Assembly: GCA_000435075.1 (NCBI GenBank)
Contig: FR890672.1
Coordinates: 1 to 64,000, forward strand
DNA: 64,000 nt
Direction of reading: 5' to 3'
Source: Bacteroides sp. CAG:770
GTDB lineage: Bacteria > Bacteroidota > Bacteroidia > Bacteroidales > UBA932
This document shows, in pieces, positions 27,514 through 35,830 of the stretch (position 1 is the first letter of the stretch; each line of letters begins with the position of its first letter). Below the pieces are notes generated by a model, which was given only the letters and a program-made list of their open reading frames with translations, searched no databases and was not told the DNA's origin. The translations under genes were made by a program, and so were the position numbers.

Positions 27514-28884
27514 TTATTTTTCCTTAACATTAGGAAGCTCAAGTCCGTAGCCTTTCTTCTTGTCTTCAATCTTCAGCAGGAATGAGAGAAGGAATGCCAT
27601 AACGCCGAAAGAAGAGAAGATAATCATCGGAACCATGTATCCGCCTGTGCCCTGGAGTGTTGCGCCGATAAGAAGCGGAACGAGACAGAGACCGATGTTC
27701 TGTACCCAGAAAATGAGGCAGTATGCTGATCCGAGGATTTTTTCGTCAATGATTTTCGGTACTGAAGGCCAGAGTGCTGCAGGTACGAGGGAGAATGATA
27801 CTCCGAGTGTAACGATAAGTACGAGTGCCAATGCCTTGCTAGGGAATGCAGGCAGCAGGAATGCAAAGCTGAGGTGGCATACGATCATGATGATGGCACC
27901 GGCCATAAGCATTGATGCACCCTTTCCTTTGAAATCGAGGAAGGCTCCGAGGAACGGAGTGAGCACCATAGCGAGGATAGGGAAGCAGCTGAACAGGCGT
28001 GAAGCGGTTTCAGCGGTTACGCCGAGAGTTATCTCGAGGTAGTTAGGAGCATATCTCTGGAATGGGAAGATTGCGCTGTAGTAGAGGACGCAGAGAAGAG
28101 CGACAATCCAGAACATCTTGCTGCTGAAGATTTTGCCGAGGTCGCTGAGGTGGAATTCGTCTTCCGGAGACTTCTCTGCCGTCATGAGGCCCGCTTCGAT
28201 AAGCTGGCTGTCGAACTTCCTGTCCATGAATGTGAAGATGAGGAAGAAGAGAAGTCCGATTACGAGAAGTGCTGTGCAGAATCCTACAGGAGCGACAACT
28301 GAACCGTCGAACTTGGAAGCGATCATAGGTGAAATCCACATTACTGCGAACACGCCGAGACGTGCGATTGCCATCTCAAGACCCATTGCCAATGCCATTT
28401 CCTTGCCTTTGAACCACTTGGCGATAGCCTTGGATACAGTGGTACCGGCCATTTCGCAACCGCAACCAAAGATCATGAAACCGAGACATGCCATTTTGGC
28501 GCTGCCAGGGAGTGCTGTCCACCAGCTGTCAAGCCAGCCGCAGAGTGCAGTTGCTTGGAACCAGTCGCTAATACCTATGTATTTGATGACTGCGCCGCCT
28601 ACCATCAGGGATGCTGAAAGAAGTCCTGTGAAACGGACACCCATCTTGTCAAGGATGATTCCCGCGAAAATCAGGAAGAAGCAGAATACATTCAGGAAAA
28701 ACTCTGAAGCTGCGTATGTTCCGAATACGGTGCTGTCCCATTTGAGCTTCTCTTCAACGAGTGATTTGAGAGGGGACATGACATCCACGAACATGTAGCC
28801 GAAGAACATCATGAGTGCGATGAGCACCAGCACTGACCAGCGGGCTACTGCGCTGTCATTCATTAGTTTTTGTACTTTAGTCAT
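27514..28884 (-). CDS. MFS transporter (first of a tandem paralogous pair)
   Basis: 456 residues from the ATG at 28884 (MTKVQKLM); an ATG seven codons earlier is also possible. Twelve hydrophobic segments, motif-A-like ILDKMGVRFTG, then AIAKWFKGKEMALAMGLEM and LVPAALWPSVPKII. The shared pattern with the neighbour shows a local duplication, with both copies kept intact. The central loop is acidic (EKSPEDEFHLSDLGK). This resembles a Bacteroidetes MFS group of unknown substrate. It is divergent from dxs across about 200 bp with no convincing promoter match, apart from a TAnnTTG-like element on the minus strand near 28974-28982. Confidence 0.87.
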   Translation of the reverse strand: MTKVQKLMNDSAVARWSVLVLIALMMFFGYMFVDVMSPLKSLVEEKLKWDSTVFGTYAASEFFLNVFCFFLIFAGIILDKMGVRFTGLLSASLMVGGAVIKYIGISDWFQATALCGWLDSWWTALPGSAKMACLGFMIFGCGCEMAGTTVSKAIAKWFKGKEMALAMGLEMAIARLGVFAVMWISPMIASKFDGSVVAPVGFCTALLVIGLLFFLIFTFMDRKFDSQLIEAGLMTAEKSPEDEFHLSDLGKIFSSKMFWIVALLCVLYYSAIFPFQRYAPNYLEITLGVTAETASRLFSCFPILAMVLTPFLGAFLDFKGKGASMLMAGAIIMIVCHLSFAFLLPAFPSKALALVLIVTLGVSFSLVPAALWPSVPKIIDEKILGSAYCLIFWVQNIGLCLVPLLIGATLQGTGGYMVPMIIFSSFGVMAFLLSFLLKIEDKKKGYGLELPNVKEK

Positions 28885-29081
28885 ATTTTGGTTTTTTGAT
28901 TTCAATCACGTCTGCACCATCTTCAGATGCATCAGGCCCATTGGCTTACTGCGCCCCGAACTGGCACCTCAGCCCAAATAAGCCCTTGCAAGGTATTGAA
29001 TAAATCATAAAATACAAAATGAAAATGGTTTTATTCTCTCGGAAAATGTTCGTACCTTGTGACAAATTCGTGAATTTGCAT

Positions 29082-30950
29082 ATGCTAGAAAATATAAATA
29101 GTCCGGCCGACTTGCGAAAACTCGACAGAACCCGGCTCGTTCAGTTGTGTTCCGAGGTCAGGGACTATATAATAAAGTGTTGTTCGACCAATCCGGGACA
29201 TCTCGGTTCAAGCCTCGGTGCAGTCGAACTGATTGTGGGGCTTCATTATGTTTTCGATACTCCGCACGACAAGATCGTTTATGACGTGGGACATCAGGCC
29301 TATGCACATAAGATTCTTACCGGTCGTCGCGAAGCATTCAAGAATAACAGGATGAAGGGTGGTCTCAGCGGATTTCCGAGAAGGGATGAGAGTGAATATG
29401 ACGCATTCGGCGTAGGTCATTCATCAACTTCCATATCGGCTGCGCTGGGAATGTCGTATGCGGCAAAGCTCAGAGGCATTGACGAAAAAGTAATCGCCGT
29501 CATCGGCGACGGTGCCTTGACCGGCGGTCTCGCATTGGAGGGACTGAACAATGCCGGCGCCAGCAGGAGCGACATCCTCATCATTCTCAATGACAACAAT
29601 TGCTCCATTGACAAGAATACCGGCGGTCTCCACGATTATCTGCTCAAGATAACTACTGATCCCACCTATAATAGGATAAAGAACAAGATTTGGGAGAAGA
29701 TGGGCGAAGGCCGTCTGCGTGAAAAGATGCAGAACCTGGTCCGTTCGACCAAGTCCTCACTGGTAGATGATTTCGGCGGGTCGCTTTTCGAGTCGCTGGG
29801 ATTCAGATATTTCGGTCCTGTCGACGGGAATGACATCAATGCTGTCCTGACAGCATTGACCCGTATCAAGGATCTTAAAGGCCCGAGGATTCTCCATACG
29901 ATAACCAAAAAGGGCAAGGGCTATGCGCCTGCGGAGGCAAATCCTACGGTATGGCATGCTCCGGGCCGGTTTGTTCCTGAAACCGGCGAGAGGCTGCCGG
30001 GCAAGCGTCCTGCTGACAGGTATCAGGATGTGTTCGGTCAGGTCCTTCTGGAACTTGCCAAGATGGATGACAGGGTAGTGGGAATCACGCCTGCGATGGC
30101 CACGGGATGCGGCATGAATATCCTGGCCAATGAGATGCCGGAACGCTTTTTCGATGTCGGTATCGAAGAAGAACATGCGGTCACGTTCTCGGCTGGCCTT
30201 GCTGCCGGCGGGATGCGTCCTTTCTGCAATATATATTCGTCATTCTCGCAGCGCGCCTACGATGAGATAGTCCATGATGTGGCGTTGCAGAATCTCCCGG
30301 TGGTGCTCTGCTTCGACAGGGCCGGACTGGTCGGAGAGGATGGCGCAACCCATCACGGATGCTATGACATGGCCGCATACAGGTCGATTCCTGGCTGCGT
30401 CGTTTCCGCACCGAGAAATGAAACCGAACTGAAATCGCTGATGTTCACAGCATTGAAATACGGCGGCGGTCCTTTTATAATAAGGTATCCGCGCGGATGC
30501 GGCGAAGGCACCGACTGGCGGAATGCGGAATTCAGTGAGCTTATGCCGGGAAAAGGGGAGTGTCTGCTCGAAGGTGACCGCCTCGCGATCATCGCTGCCG
30601 GACCGGAGGCGTGCAGAGCCGTAGAAGCTGCCGCCATTGTCAATGAAAGGACGGGTATCAATGTTGCCGTATATGATATAAGGTATATCAAGCCTATAGA
30701 TGAAGACATACTGGAGAGGGCTGCCAAGTGCGGAAAGGTGCTCACGGTCGAAGAAGGCTGTATCAAGGGAGGACTTTTCGGAGCCGTTACCGAATATATG
30801 GCCGAGAAGGGGCATCTCATCCGGATTGAGGGCTTGGGAATACCTGACGAATTCATAGGACAGGACAAACAGGCCTCCCAGAGGGCTGAATGTGGGCTTG
30901 ATGCAGAGGGTATTGCCGCGAAATGCATGGAAATGTTAGAAAAAATGTAA
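29082..30950 (+). CDS. dxs: 1-deoxy-D-xylulose-5-phosphate synthase
   Basis: 622 residues from the ATG at 29082 (MLENINSPADLRKL), where family similarity begins; the open frame reaches back to 29019. It condenses pyruvate and glyceraldehyde-3-phosphate, with thiamine diphosphate, in the first step of the MEP isoprenoid pathway. Motifs: DVGHQAYAHKILTGR, IGDGALTGGLALEGLNNAG (ThDP GDG...NN), GIEEEHAVTFSAGLA, and FDRAGLVGEDGATHHG. The C-terminal transketolase domain has PIDEDILERAAK and the VEEGCIKGG block. It appears to be a single gene; a run of T follows its stop without a clear stem, and the tRNA promoter begins 16 bp later. Confidence 0.96.
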   Translation: MLENINSPADLRKLDRTRLVQLCSEVRDYIIKCCSTNPGHLGSSLGAVELIVGLHYVFDTPHDKIVYDVGHQAYAHKILTGRREAFKNNRMKGGLSGFPRRDESEYDAFGVGHSSTSISAALGMSYAAKLRGIDEKVIAVIGDGALTGGLALEGLNNAGASRSDILIILNDNNCSIDKNTGGLHDYLLKITTDPTYNRIKNKIWEKMGEGRLREKMQNLVRSTKSSLVDDFGGSLFESLGFRYFGPVDGNDINAVLTALTRIKDLKGPRILHTITKKGKGYAPAEANPTVWHAPGRFVPETGERLPGKRPADRYQDVFGQVLLELAKMDDRVVGITPAMATGCGMNILANEMPERFFDVGIEEEHAVTFSAGLAAGGMRPFCNIYSSFSQRAYDEIVHDVALQNLPVVLCFDRAGLVGEDGATHHGCYDMAAYRSIPGCVVSAPRNETELKSLMFTALKYGGGPFIIRYPRGCGEGTDWRNAEFSELMPGKGECLLEGDRLAIIAAGPEACRAVEAAAIVNERTGINVAVYDIRYIKPIDEDILERAAKCGKVLTVEEGCIKGGLFGAVTEYMAEKGHLIRIEGLGIPDEFIGQDKQASQRAECGLDAEGIAAKCMEMLEKM

Positions 30951-30966
30951 CTTTTTTTCGAAAATG

Positions 30967-30997
30967 TTTGCAGATTCAGATTTTCTGCCTATCTTTG
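30967..30997 (+). promoter_or_regulatory. Perfect promoter of tRNA-tuf-rpo superoperon
   Basis: TTTG at 30967-30970, 19-bp spacer, TATCTTTG at 30990-30997: a full consensus match. Transcription should start near 31003, exactly where a small inverted repeat (CCTTAC 31003-31008, GTAAGG 31014-31019, loop AAAAA) would form the 5' end hairpin of the primary transcript. Confidence 0.88.
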
Positions 30998-31030
30998 CAA
31001 TCCCTTACAAAAAGTAAGGCTCACAACATT

Positions 31031-31104
31031 GCCGATATAGCTCAGTTGGCCAGAGCACGTGATTTGTAATCTCGGGGTCGTGGGTTCAAATCCCTCTATC
31101 GGCT
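31031..31104 (+). tRNA. tRNA-Thr(TGT)
   Basis: 74 nt cloverleaf. Acceptor GCCGATA pairs with TATCGGC (31097-31103), the anticodon loop TTTGTAA gives TGT, and the T-loop is GGTTCAAATCC. No CCA is encoded. First of four clustered tRNAs. Confidence 0.95.
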
Positions 31105-31137
31105 CAAGTTTCGGAAAGGCCTTTCCGATGAAATATT

Positions 31138-31220
31138 GGGAGAATACCAGAGTGGCCAAATGGGGCAGACTGTAAATCTGCTGACTTATGTCTTCGGTGG
31201 TTCGAATCCATCTTCTCCCA
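31138..31220 (+). tRNA. tRNA-Tyr(GTA)
   Basis: 83 nt with a long variable arm as expected for tRNA-Tyr. Acceptor GGGAGAA pairs with TTCTCCC, anticodon GTA sits in ACTGTAAATC, and the T-loop is GGTTCGAATCC. CCA is not encoded. Confidence 0.95.
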
Positions 31221-31227
31221 CTCACTT

Positions 31228-31303
31228 GCGGAAGTAGCTCAGTTGGTAGAGCATCAGCCTTCCAAGCTGAGGGTCGCGAGTTCGAACCTCGTTTTCCGCT
31301 CCA
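31228..31303 (+). tRNA. tRNA-Gly(TCC), CCA encoded
   Basis: Cloverleaf 31228-31300 with acceptor GCGGAAG pairing with TTTCCGC (one G-T). The anticodon is TCC in CTTCCAA, the T-loop AGTTCGAACCT. Unlike its neighbours it has the 3' CCA in the DNA (31301-31303). Confidence 0.94.
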
Positions 31304-31319
31304 CATTTTAATAAGTGTC

Positions 31320-31391
<72 letters not shown>

Positions 31392-31437
31392 CTATAGTTG
31401 TTTATACACGACAATAACATATTAAAAACATAATATT

Positions 31438-32631
31438 ATGGCAAAAGAAACATTCGTAAGAACCAAGCCGCATGTCAACATCGGTACTATTGGCCATGTT
31501 GACCACGGTAAGACTACCTTGACAGCTGCCATCAGTAAGGTGCTCACCGACAAGGGTTTCACCAAAGCTGAAGAGGCTAGATCTTTCGATCAGATCGATA
31601 ATGCTCCAGAGGAGAAAGAGCGTGGTATTACCATTAACTCTTCACACATTGAGTACGAGACTGCAAATCGTCACTATGCACACGTTGACTGTCCAGGCCA
31701 CGCTGACTATGTAAAGAACATGGTTACTGGTGCCGCTCAGATGGATGGTGCAATTCTCGTAGTTGCTGCTACTGACGGTCCTATGCCTCAGACACGTGAG
31801 CACATCCTTCTCGCTCGTCAGGTGAACGTTCCTAAGATTGTTGTATTCATGAACAAGGTTGACCTTGTTGACGATCCTGAGATGCTCGACCTCGTTGAGA
31901 TGGAAATCAGAGACCTTCTCAAATTCTACGGATTCGATGAGGATTGCCCTATCATCCGCGGTTCTGCACTCGGTGCTCTTAACGGAGAGCCTCAGTGGGT
32001 TGACAAAGTAATGGAACTTATGGATGCTGTTGATTCATACATTCCTATCCCAGTTCGTGAGAACGAGAAACCATTCCTTATGCCTATCGAGGATATCTTC
32101 TCTATCACAGGTCGTGGTACTGTAGTTACAGGACGTATCGAGACTGGTACTATCCACGTTAACGATGCAGTTGAGCTCGTTGGTTTCGGTGACGCTCCTA
32201 GATCTACAACTGTAACAGGTGTCGAGATGTTCCGTAAGCTTCTTGATCAGGGTGAGGCTGGAGACAACGTTGGTCTTCTTCTCCGTGGTATCGACAAGAA
32301 GGATGTCAAGAGAGGTGAGGTTGTTGCTAAGCCAGGTTCAATCACACCGCACACTGACTTCAAGGCTCAGATCTACGTCCTCAAGAAAGAGGAAGGTGGT
32401 CGTCACACTCCATTCCACAACCACTATCGTCCACAGTTCTTCATCCGTACACTTGATGTTACCGGTGAGATCACTCTTCCAGAGGGAACTGAGATGGTTA
32501 TGCCAGGCGATAACGTTGAGATTACAGTTAAGCTCATCACTCCAGTTGCTCTTAACGAAGGTCTTCGTTTCGCAATCCGTGAGGGTGGCCGTACAGTAGG
32601 AGCTGGTCAGGTTACTAAGATCATTGACTAA
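31438..32631 (+). CDS. tuf: Translation elongation factor EF-Tu
   Basis: 397 residues, full length. EF-Tu carries aminoacyl-tRNA to the ribosome as a GTP complex. G-motifs are all present: [11 protein letters not shown] (P-loop), [12 protein letters not shown] (G3), NKVDLVDD (G4) and the [13 protein letters not shown] switch I. Domain II starts near [20 protein letters not shown]; domain III has [16 protein letters not shown]. Codon choice is strongly biased (CGT, GGT, CTT), as in highly expressed genes. Co-transcription with the tRNAs upstream and tRNA-Trp and secE downstream is expected. Confidence 0.98.
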   Translation: MAKETFVRTKPHVNIGTIGHVDHGKTTLTAAISKVLTDKGFTKAEEARSFDQIDNAPEEKERGITINSSHIEYETANRHYAHVDCPGHADYVKNMVTGAAQMDGAILVVAATDGPMPQTREHILLARQVNVPKIVVFMNKVDLVDDPEMLDLVEMEIRDLLKFYGFDEDCPIIRGSALGALNGEPQWVDKVMELMDAVDSYIPIPVRENEKPFLMPIEDIFSITGRGTVVTGRIETGTIHVNDAVELVGFGDAPRSTTVTGVEMFRKLLDQGEAGDNVGLLLRGIDKKDVKRGEVVAKPGSITPHTDFKAQIYVLKKEEGGRHTPFHNHYRPQFFIRTLDVTGEITLPEGTEMVMPGDNVEITVKLITPVALNEGLRFAIREGGRTVGAGQVTKIID

Positions 32632-32651
32632 TTTCTATTGAAATTGAAATA

Positions 32652-32674
32652 GGTGCCGGTTTTGTTCCGGCACC
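32652..32674 (+). terminator. Hairpin between tuf and tRNA-Trp (terminator or processing site)
   Basis: A perfect 8-bp stem GGTGCCGG / CCGGCACC with a 7-nt T-rich loop lies 20 bp after the tuf stop and 8 bp before tRNA-Trp. No T-run follows, so partial termination or RNA processing is more likely than a full stop. Confidence 0.6.
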
Positions 32675-32681
32675 ATAATAC

Positions 32682-32753
32682 AGGGGCATAGTATAAGGGC
32701 TAGTATAGTGGTCTCCAAAACCATTGATGGGAGTTCGAATCTCTCTGCCCCTG
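32682..32753 (+). tRNA. tRNA-Trp(CCA)
   Basis: 72 nt. Acceptor AGGGGCA pairs with TGCCCCT, anticodon CCA sits in TCTCCAAAA, and the T-loop is AGTTCGAATCT. It lies between tuf and secE. No 3' CCA is encoded. Confidence 0.95.
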
Positions 32754-32834
32754 CTAATATCAAAGGTTACGATTTGGTAATGTTTAACAGACACTGCGCA
32801 AGCTTCCAACAAGTGGTGTCCATTAAAAGAAAAG

Positions 32835-33023
32835 ATGAGAAAGTTCATTAACTATCTGAAAGAGTCATACAAAGAACTCACCCAGAAGGTGGCATGGCCA
32901 TCATGGTCAAGTCTTCAGAGCTCTGCTCTGCTTGTCATGGTCGCAACTGTCATCATTGCTGCTGTGCTTTTTGTCATTGACTACATTTTCCAGTATCTGA
33001 TGACAGCAATCTACACATTGTAA
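32835..33023 (+). CDS. secE: Preprotein translocase subunit SecE
   Basis: 62 residues, the short one-helix form of SecE, which clamps SecY in the inner membrane. The amphipathic N-terminus (YLKESYKELTQKVAWPSW) contains the conserved KV-WPS motif, followed by a single membrane helix (about 30-55, ALLVMVATVIIAAVLFVI). Located between tRNA-Trp and nusG, its universal position. It is small but supported by motif and order. Confidence 0.95.
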   Translation: MRKFINYLKESYKELTQKVAWPSWSSLQSSALLVMVATVIIAAVLFVIDYIFQYLMTAIYTL

Positions 33024-33038
33024 TTTTTATTCATTACC

Positions 33039-33611
33039 ATGGGCGATAAAAAATGGTACGTCCTTAGGACTGCAGGAAGCAAAGAGAAGAAAGTCAAAGA
33101 GTACCTCGATAAAGAGATCGAGAGGAGCGCGGATCTTCAGAGAGAAATATCTCAGGTTCTTGTTCCCCTTGAAAGTAAATATACCATAAAGAACGGAAAG
33201 AGAGTTGCTACTGAAAAGATTCTTTTCCCGGGATATGTGTTTATTGAGGCTGAACTTGGCAAAGATTCTGAATACCTTATCCGCAGTCACGTCATACCTG
33301 GACTTGCCGGATTCCTCTCTGAAAAGAAGAAAGACAGCAAGAATCCTAACGACATGGAAGCTGTAGCTCTCAGGCCCGACGAAGTCAAGCGTCTTCTTGG
33401 ACAGCAGGATGAGCAGACCGAGACACAGGCAGTTACCGAAGTCGATTATCAGGTGGGCGATTCAGTCAAGATTACAGACGGACCTTTTAGTGGTTTCGAT
33501 GGTACAGTCGATGAGATTGCAGCCGACAGAAGCAAAATCAAAGTCATAGTTATGATCTTCGGCAGAAAGACTCTGCTCGAACTCAACTTTAATCAAGTAA
33601 CTAAAGAATAA
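33039..33611 (+). CDS. nusG: Transcription termination/antitermination factor NusG
   Basis: 190 residues. The NGN domain (about 1-115) starts [18 protein letters not shown] and contains [12 protein letters not shown] and [11 protein letters not shown]; the C-terminal KOW domain (about 130-190) has [19 protein letters not shown]. It binds RNA polymerase and couples transcription with translation and Rho. It lies 15 bp after secE and 4 bp before rplK. Confidence 0.97.
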   Translation: MGDKKWYVLRTAGSKEKKVKEYLDKEIERSADLQREISQVLVPLESKYTIKNGKRVATEKILFPGYVFIEAELGKDSEYLIRSHVIPGLAGFLSEKKKDSKNPNDMEAVALRPDEVKRLLGQQDEQTETQAVTEVDYQVGDSVKITDGPFSGFDGTVDEIAADRSKIKVIVMIFGRKTLLELNFNQVTKE

Positions 33612-33615
33612 AATC

Positions 33616-34062
33616 ATGGCAAAAGAAGTAACCGGATTCATTAAACTCCAGATCAAAGGTGGAGCTGCGAATCCTGCGCCTCCGGTGGGACCGGCTCTCG
33701 GTTCTAAAGGACTGAACATTATGGACTTCTGCAAGCAGTTCAATGCAGCAACTCAGGGTTCTGCAGGTAAAGTGCTTCCAGTTGTCATTACAGTCTTCTC
33801 AGACAAGTCTTTCACTTTCGTTGTAAAGCAGCCACCGGTAGCAGTATCTCTTAAAGAAGCTGCAAAGATCCAGAAAGGTTCTGGTGAGCCTAACAGGCAG
33901 AAAGTTGCCAGTGTGTCTTGGGATCAGGTCCGTACAATTGCAGAAGGCAAGATGGCAGATATGAATGCTTTCACACTCGGTGCAGCAATGAAGATGGTAG
34001 CTGGTACAGCTAGAAGTATGGGTATCAAAGTTACAGGTGTTTTCCCTGCTGACGTTAAATAA
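33616..34062 (+). CDS. rplK: 50S ribosomal protein L11
   Basis: 148 residues. L11 forms the stalk base that binds 23S rRNA and the GTPase factors. Family blocks are clear: [37 protein letters not shown], and the C-terminal RNA-binding domain with [10 protein letters not shown]. The gene starts 4 bp after nusG. I see no obvious L1-binding mimic in the short spacers, so the site of L1 feedback is not resolved. Confidence 0.98.
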   Translation: MAKEVTGFIKLQIKGGAANPAPPVGPALGSKGLNIMDFCKQFNAATQGSAGKVLPVVITVFSDKSFTFVVKQPPVAVSLKEAAKIQKGSGEPNRQKVASVSWDQVRTIAEGKMADMNAFTLGAAMKMVAGTARSMGIKVTGVFPADVK

Positions 34063-34074
34063 ATCACATGCGAC

Positions 34075-34773
34075 ATGAGTAAACTTTCTAAAAACATGCA
34101 GGCTGCATTGGCAAAGTATGATCCGTCAAAGCAGTACGAGCTTTCTGAAGCGTGTGGTATCCTCAAGGAAATCACTTATACAAAGTTCGATTCTTCAGTT
34201 GAGCTTATAGCAAATCTCGGTGTTGACCCTCGTAAGGCAAACCAGATGATTCGTGGCGTCGTTTCACTTCCTCACGGAACAGGTAAGGTAACACGTGTTC
34301 TCGTTCTCTGTACTCCTGACAAGGAGGCTGAGGCTAAAGAGGCCGGTGCTGATTACGTAGGACTCGACGAGTACATTGAGAAAATCAAAGCTGGCTGGAC
34401 AGATGTTGACGTTATCATCTGTACTCCTTCAGTGATGGCCAAGGTCGGTATCATCGGACGTATCCTCGGACCTAGAGGACTCATGCCGAACCCTAAGACC
34501 GGTACAGTTACAATGGCTGTAGGCAACGCTGTCAAGGAGGTTAAGGCTGGTAAGATCGACTTCAAGGTTGACAAGACCGGTATTATCCACACAGCTATCG
34601 GAAAGGCTTCTTTCACACCAGAGCAGATTTATGACAACGCAAAGGTCGTGATGTCAGCTATCATCAAGCTTAAGCCACAGACACTTAAGGGAACATATCT
34701 CAAGGGTGCAGCTATCTGCACTACTATGAGCCCTGGTATCAAACTCGATATTAAGACATTCAGTGCTGAATAA
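34075..34773 (+). CDS. rplA: 50S ribosomal protein L1
   Basis: 232 residues. L1 binds 23S rRNA at the mobile L1 stalk and in many bacteria represses its own operon. Motifs: [22 protein letters not shown] region, [14 protein letters not shown] and [12 protein letters not shown]. It starts 12 bp after rplK. Codon choice is that of a highly expressed gene. Confidence 0.98.
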   Translation: MSKLSKNMQAALAKYDPSKQYELSEACGILKEITYTKFDSSVELIANLGVDPRKANQMIRGVVSLPHGTGKVTRVLVLCTPDKEAEAKEAGADYVGLDEYIEKIKAGWTDVDVIICTPSVMAKVGIIGRILGPRGLMPNPKTGTVTMAVGNAVKEVKAGKIDFKVDKTGIIHTAIGKASFTPEQIYDNAKVVMSAIIKLKPQTLKGTYLKGAAICTTMSPGIKLDIKTFSAE

Positions 34774-34788
34774 TAAAAGTTCAATGTT

Positions 34789-35319
34789 ATGAGAAAAGAA
34801 TTAAAAGCCCAGATAATTGAATCTATCTCAGCACAGATTAAGGAGACTCCTAATTTCTACATTACCGACATCTCCGGTCTTAATGCTGAGCAGACAACTA
34901 AGCTCCGCCGCGCTTGTTTCGAGGCGAATATCAAGCTTACCGTTGTAAAGAATACACTCTTCCATCACGTTATCAAGGAACTGAACAATGAGGAGATGAA
35001 TCTTCTTGTTCCTACGCTTGAAGGAAATACTGCAATCATGTACACAGAGGTTGCAAATGCTCCTGCAAAGCTCATAAAGAAGTTCCAGAAGGATGGTTTT
35101 GAGAAACCTGCACTCAAAGGTGCTTACGTTCAGGAATGTGCCTTCGTAGGTGCTGACAAGCTCGAGGAACTCGCAGCTATCAAGTCTAAAGAGGAACTCC
35201 TTGGCGATATCATCGGTCTTCTCCAGTCTCCTGCAAAGAACGTTATCTCAGCTCTTCAGTCAGCTGGCGACAAACTTGCAGGCATCGTAAAGACCCTTTC
35301 AGAAAAAGAAGAGAAATAG
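34789..35319 (+). CDS. rplJ: 50S ribosomal protein L10
   Basis: 176 residues. L10 is the base of the L7/L12 stalk. YITDISGLNAEQTTKLR and KLTVVKNTLFHHVI are typical; the C-terminal helix (about 135-170) that holds L7/L12 dimers follows. The gap to rplA is only 15 bp, so there is no room for the long L10-binding leader known from enterobacteria; control must act elsewhere. Confidence 0.97.
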   Translation: MRKELKAQIIESISAQIKETPNFYITDISGLNAEQTTKLRRACFEANIKLTVVKNTLFHHVIKELNNEEMNLLVPTLEGNTAIMYTEVANAPAKLIKKFQKDGFEKPALKGAYVQECAFVGADKLEELAAIKSKEELLGDIIGLLQSPAKNVISALQSAGDKLAGIVKTLSEKEEK

Positions 35320-35349
35320 TTATTAACAATTTTAACAATACAATTTATT

Positions 35350-35727
35350 ATGGCAGATGTAAAAGCACTTGCAGAAGAGTTGGTTAACCTTTCTGTAAAA
35401 GATGTTCAGGAACTTGCTAAAGTTCTCAAGGAAGAGTACGGTATCGAGCCAGCTGCAGCAGCAGTTGCAGTAGCAGCTCCAGTTGCTGGTGGCGAGGCTG
35501 CAGCAGCAGAGCAGACAGAGTTCGACGTAATCCTCAAGTCAGCAGGTGACGCTAAACTTAACGTTATCAAGACCGTTAAGGATCTCCTCGGACTTGGTCT
35601 TAAGGAGGCAAAGGAACTTGTTGACAAGGCTCCAGGTGCAACTTTGAAAGAGAAAGTATCTAAGGCAGAAGCAGAGCAGATCAAATCTACTCTTGAAGAG
35701 GCTGGTGCAGAAGTTGAGGTTAAATAA
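35350..35727 (+). CDS. rplL: 50S ribosomal protein L7/L12
   Basis: 125 residues. The N-terminal dimerisation helix pair (about 1-35), an Ala-rich hinge (about 38-55, [13 protein letters not shown]) and the C-terminal factor-binding domain (about 58-125) with [16 protein letters not shown] and [15 protein letters not shown] are all in place. It recruits EF-Tu and EF-G. An attenuator-like hairpin lies between its stop and rpoB. Confidence 0.98.
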   Translation: MADVKALAEELVNLSVKDVQELAKVLKEEYGIEPAAAAVAVAAPVAGGEAAAAEQTEFDVILKSAGDAKLNVIKTVKDLLGLGLKEAKELVDKAPGATLKEKVSKAEAEQIKSTLEEAGAEVEVK

Positions 35728-35758
35728 CTTCGCTTCTCCCCTAGATGGGAACGAATTC

Positions 35759-35794
35759 AGGTTTAGAGTCGGATTATAGGCTCTAAACCTTTTT
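35759..35794 (+). terminator. rplL-rpoB attenuator / partial terminator
   Basis: A perfect 10-bp stem (AGGTTTAGAG 35759-35768 with CTCTAAACCT 35781-35790), 12-nt loop, then a T-run (35790-35794). It has the form of an intrinsic terminator inside the superoperon, as in E. coli where partial termination here sets rpoB levels. No clear new promoter lies between it and rpoB. Confidence 0.85.
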
Positions 35795-35830
35795 GTCGTA
35801 TTTAAGTTTTTCTCATTTCAAAGGCAGAAT

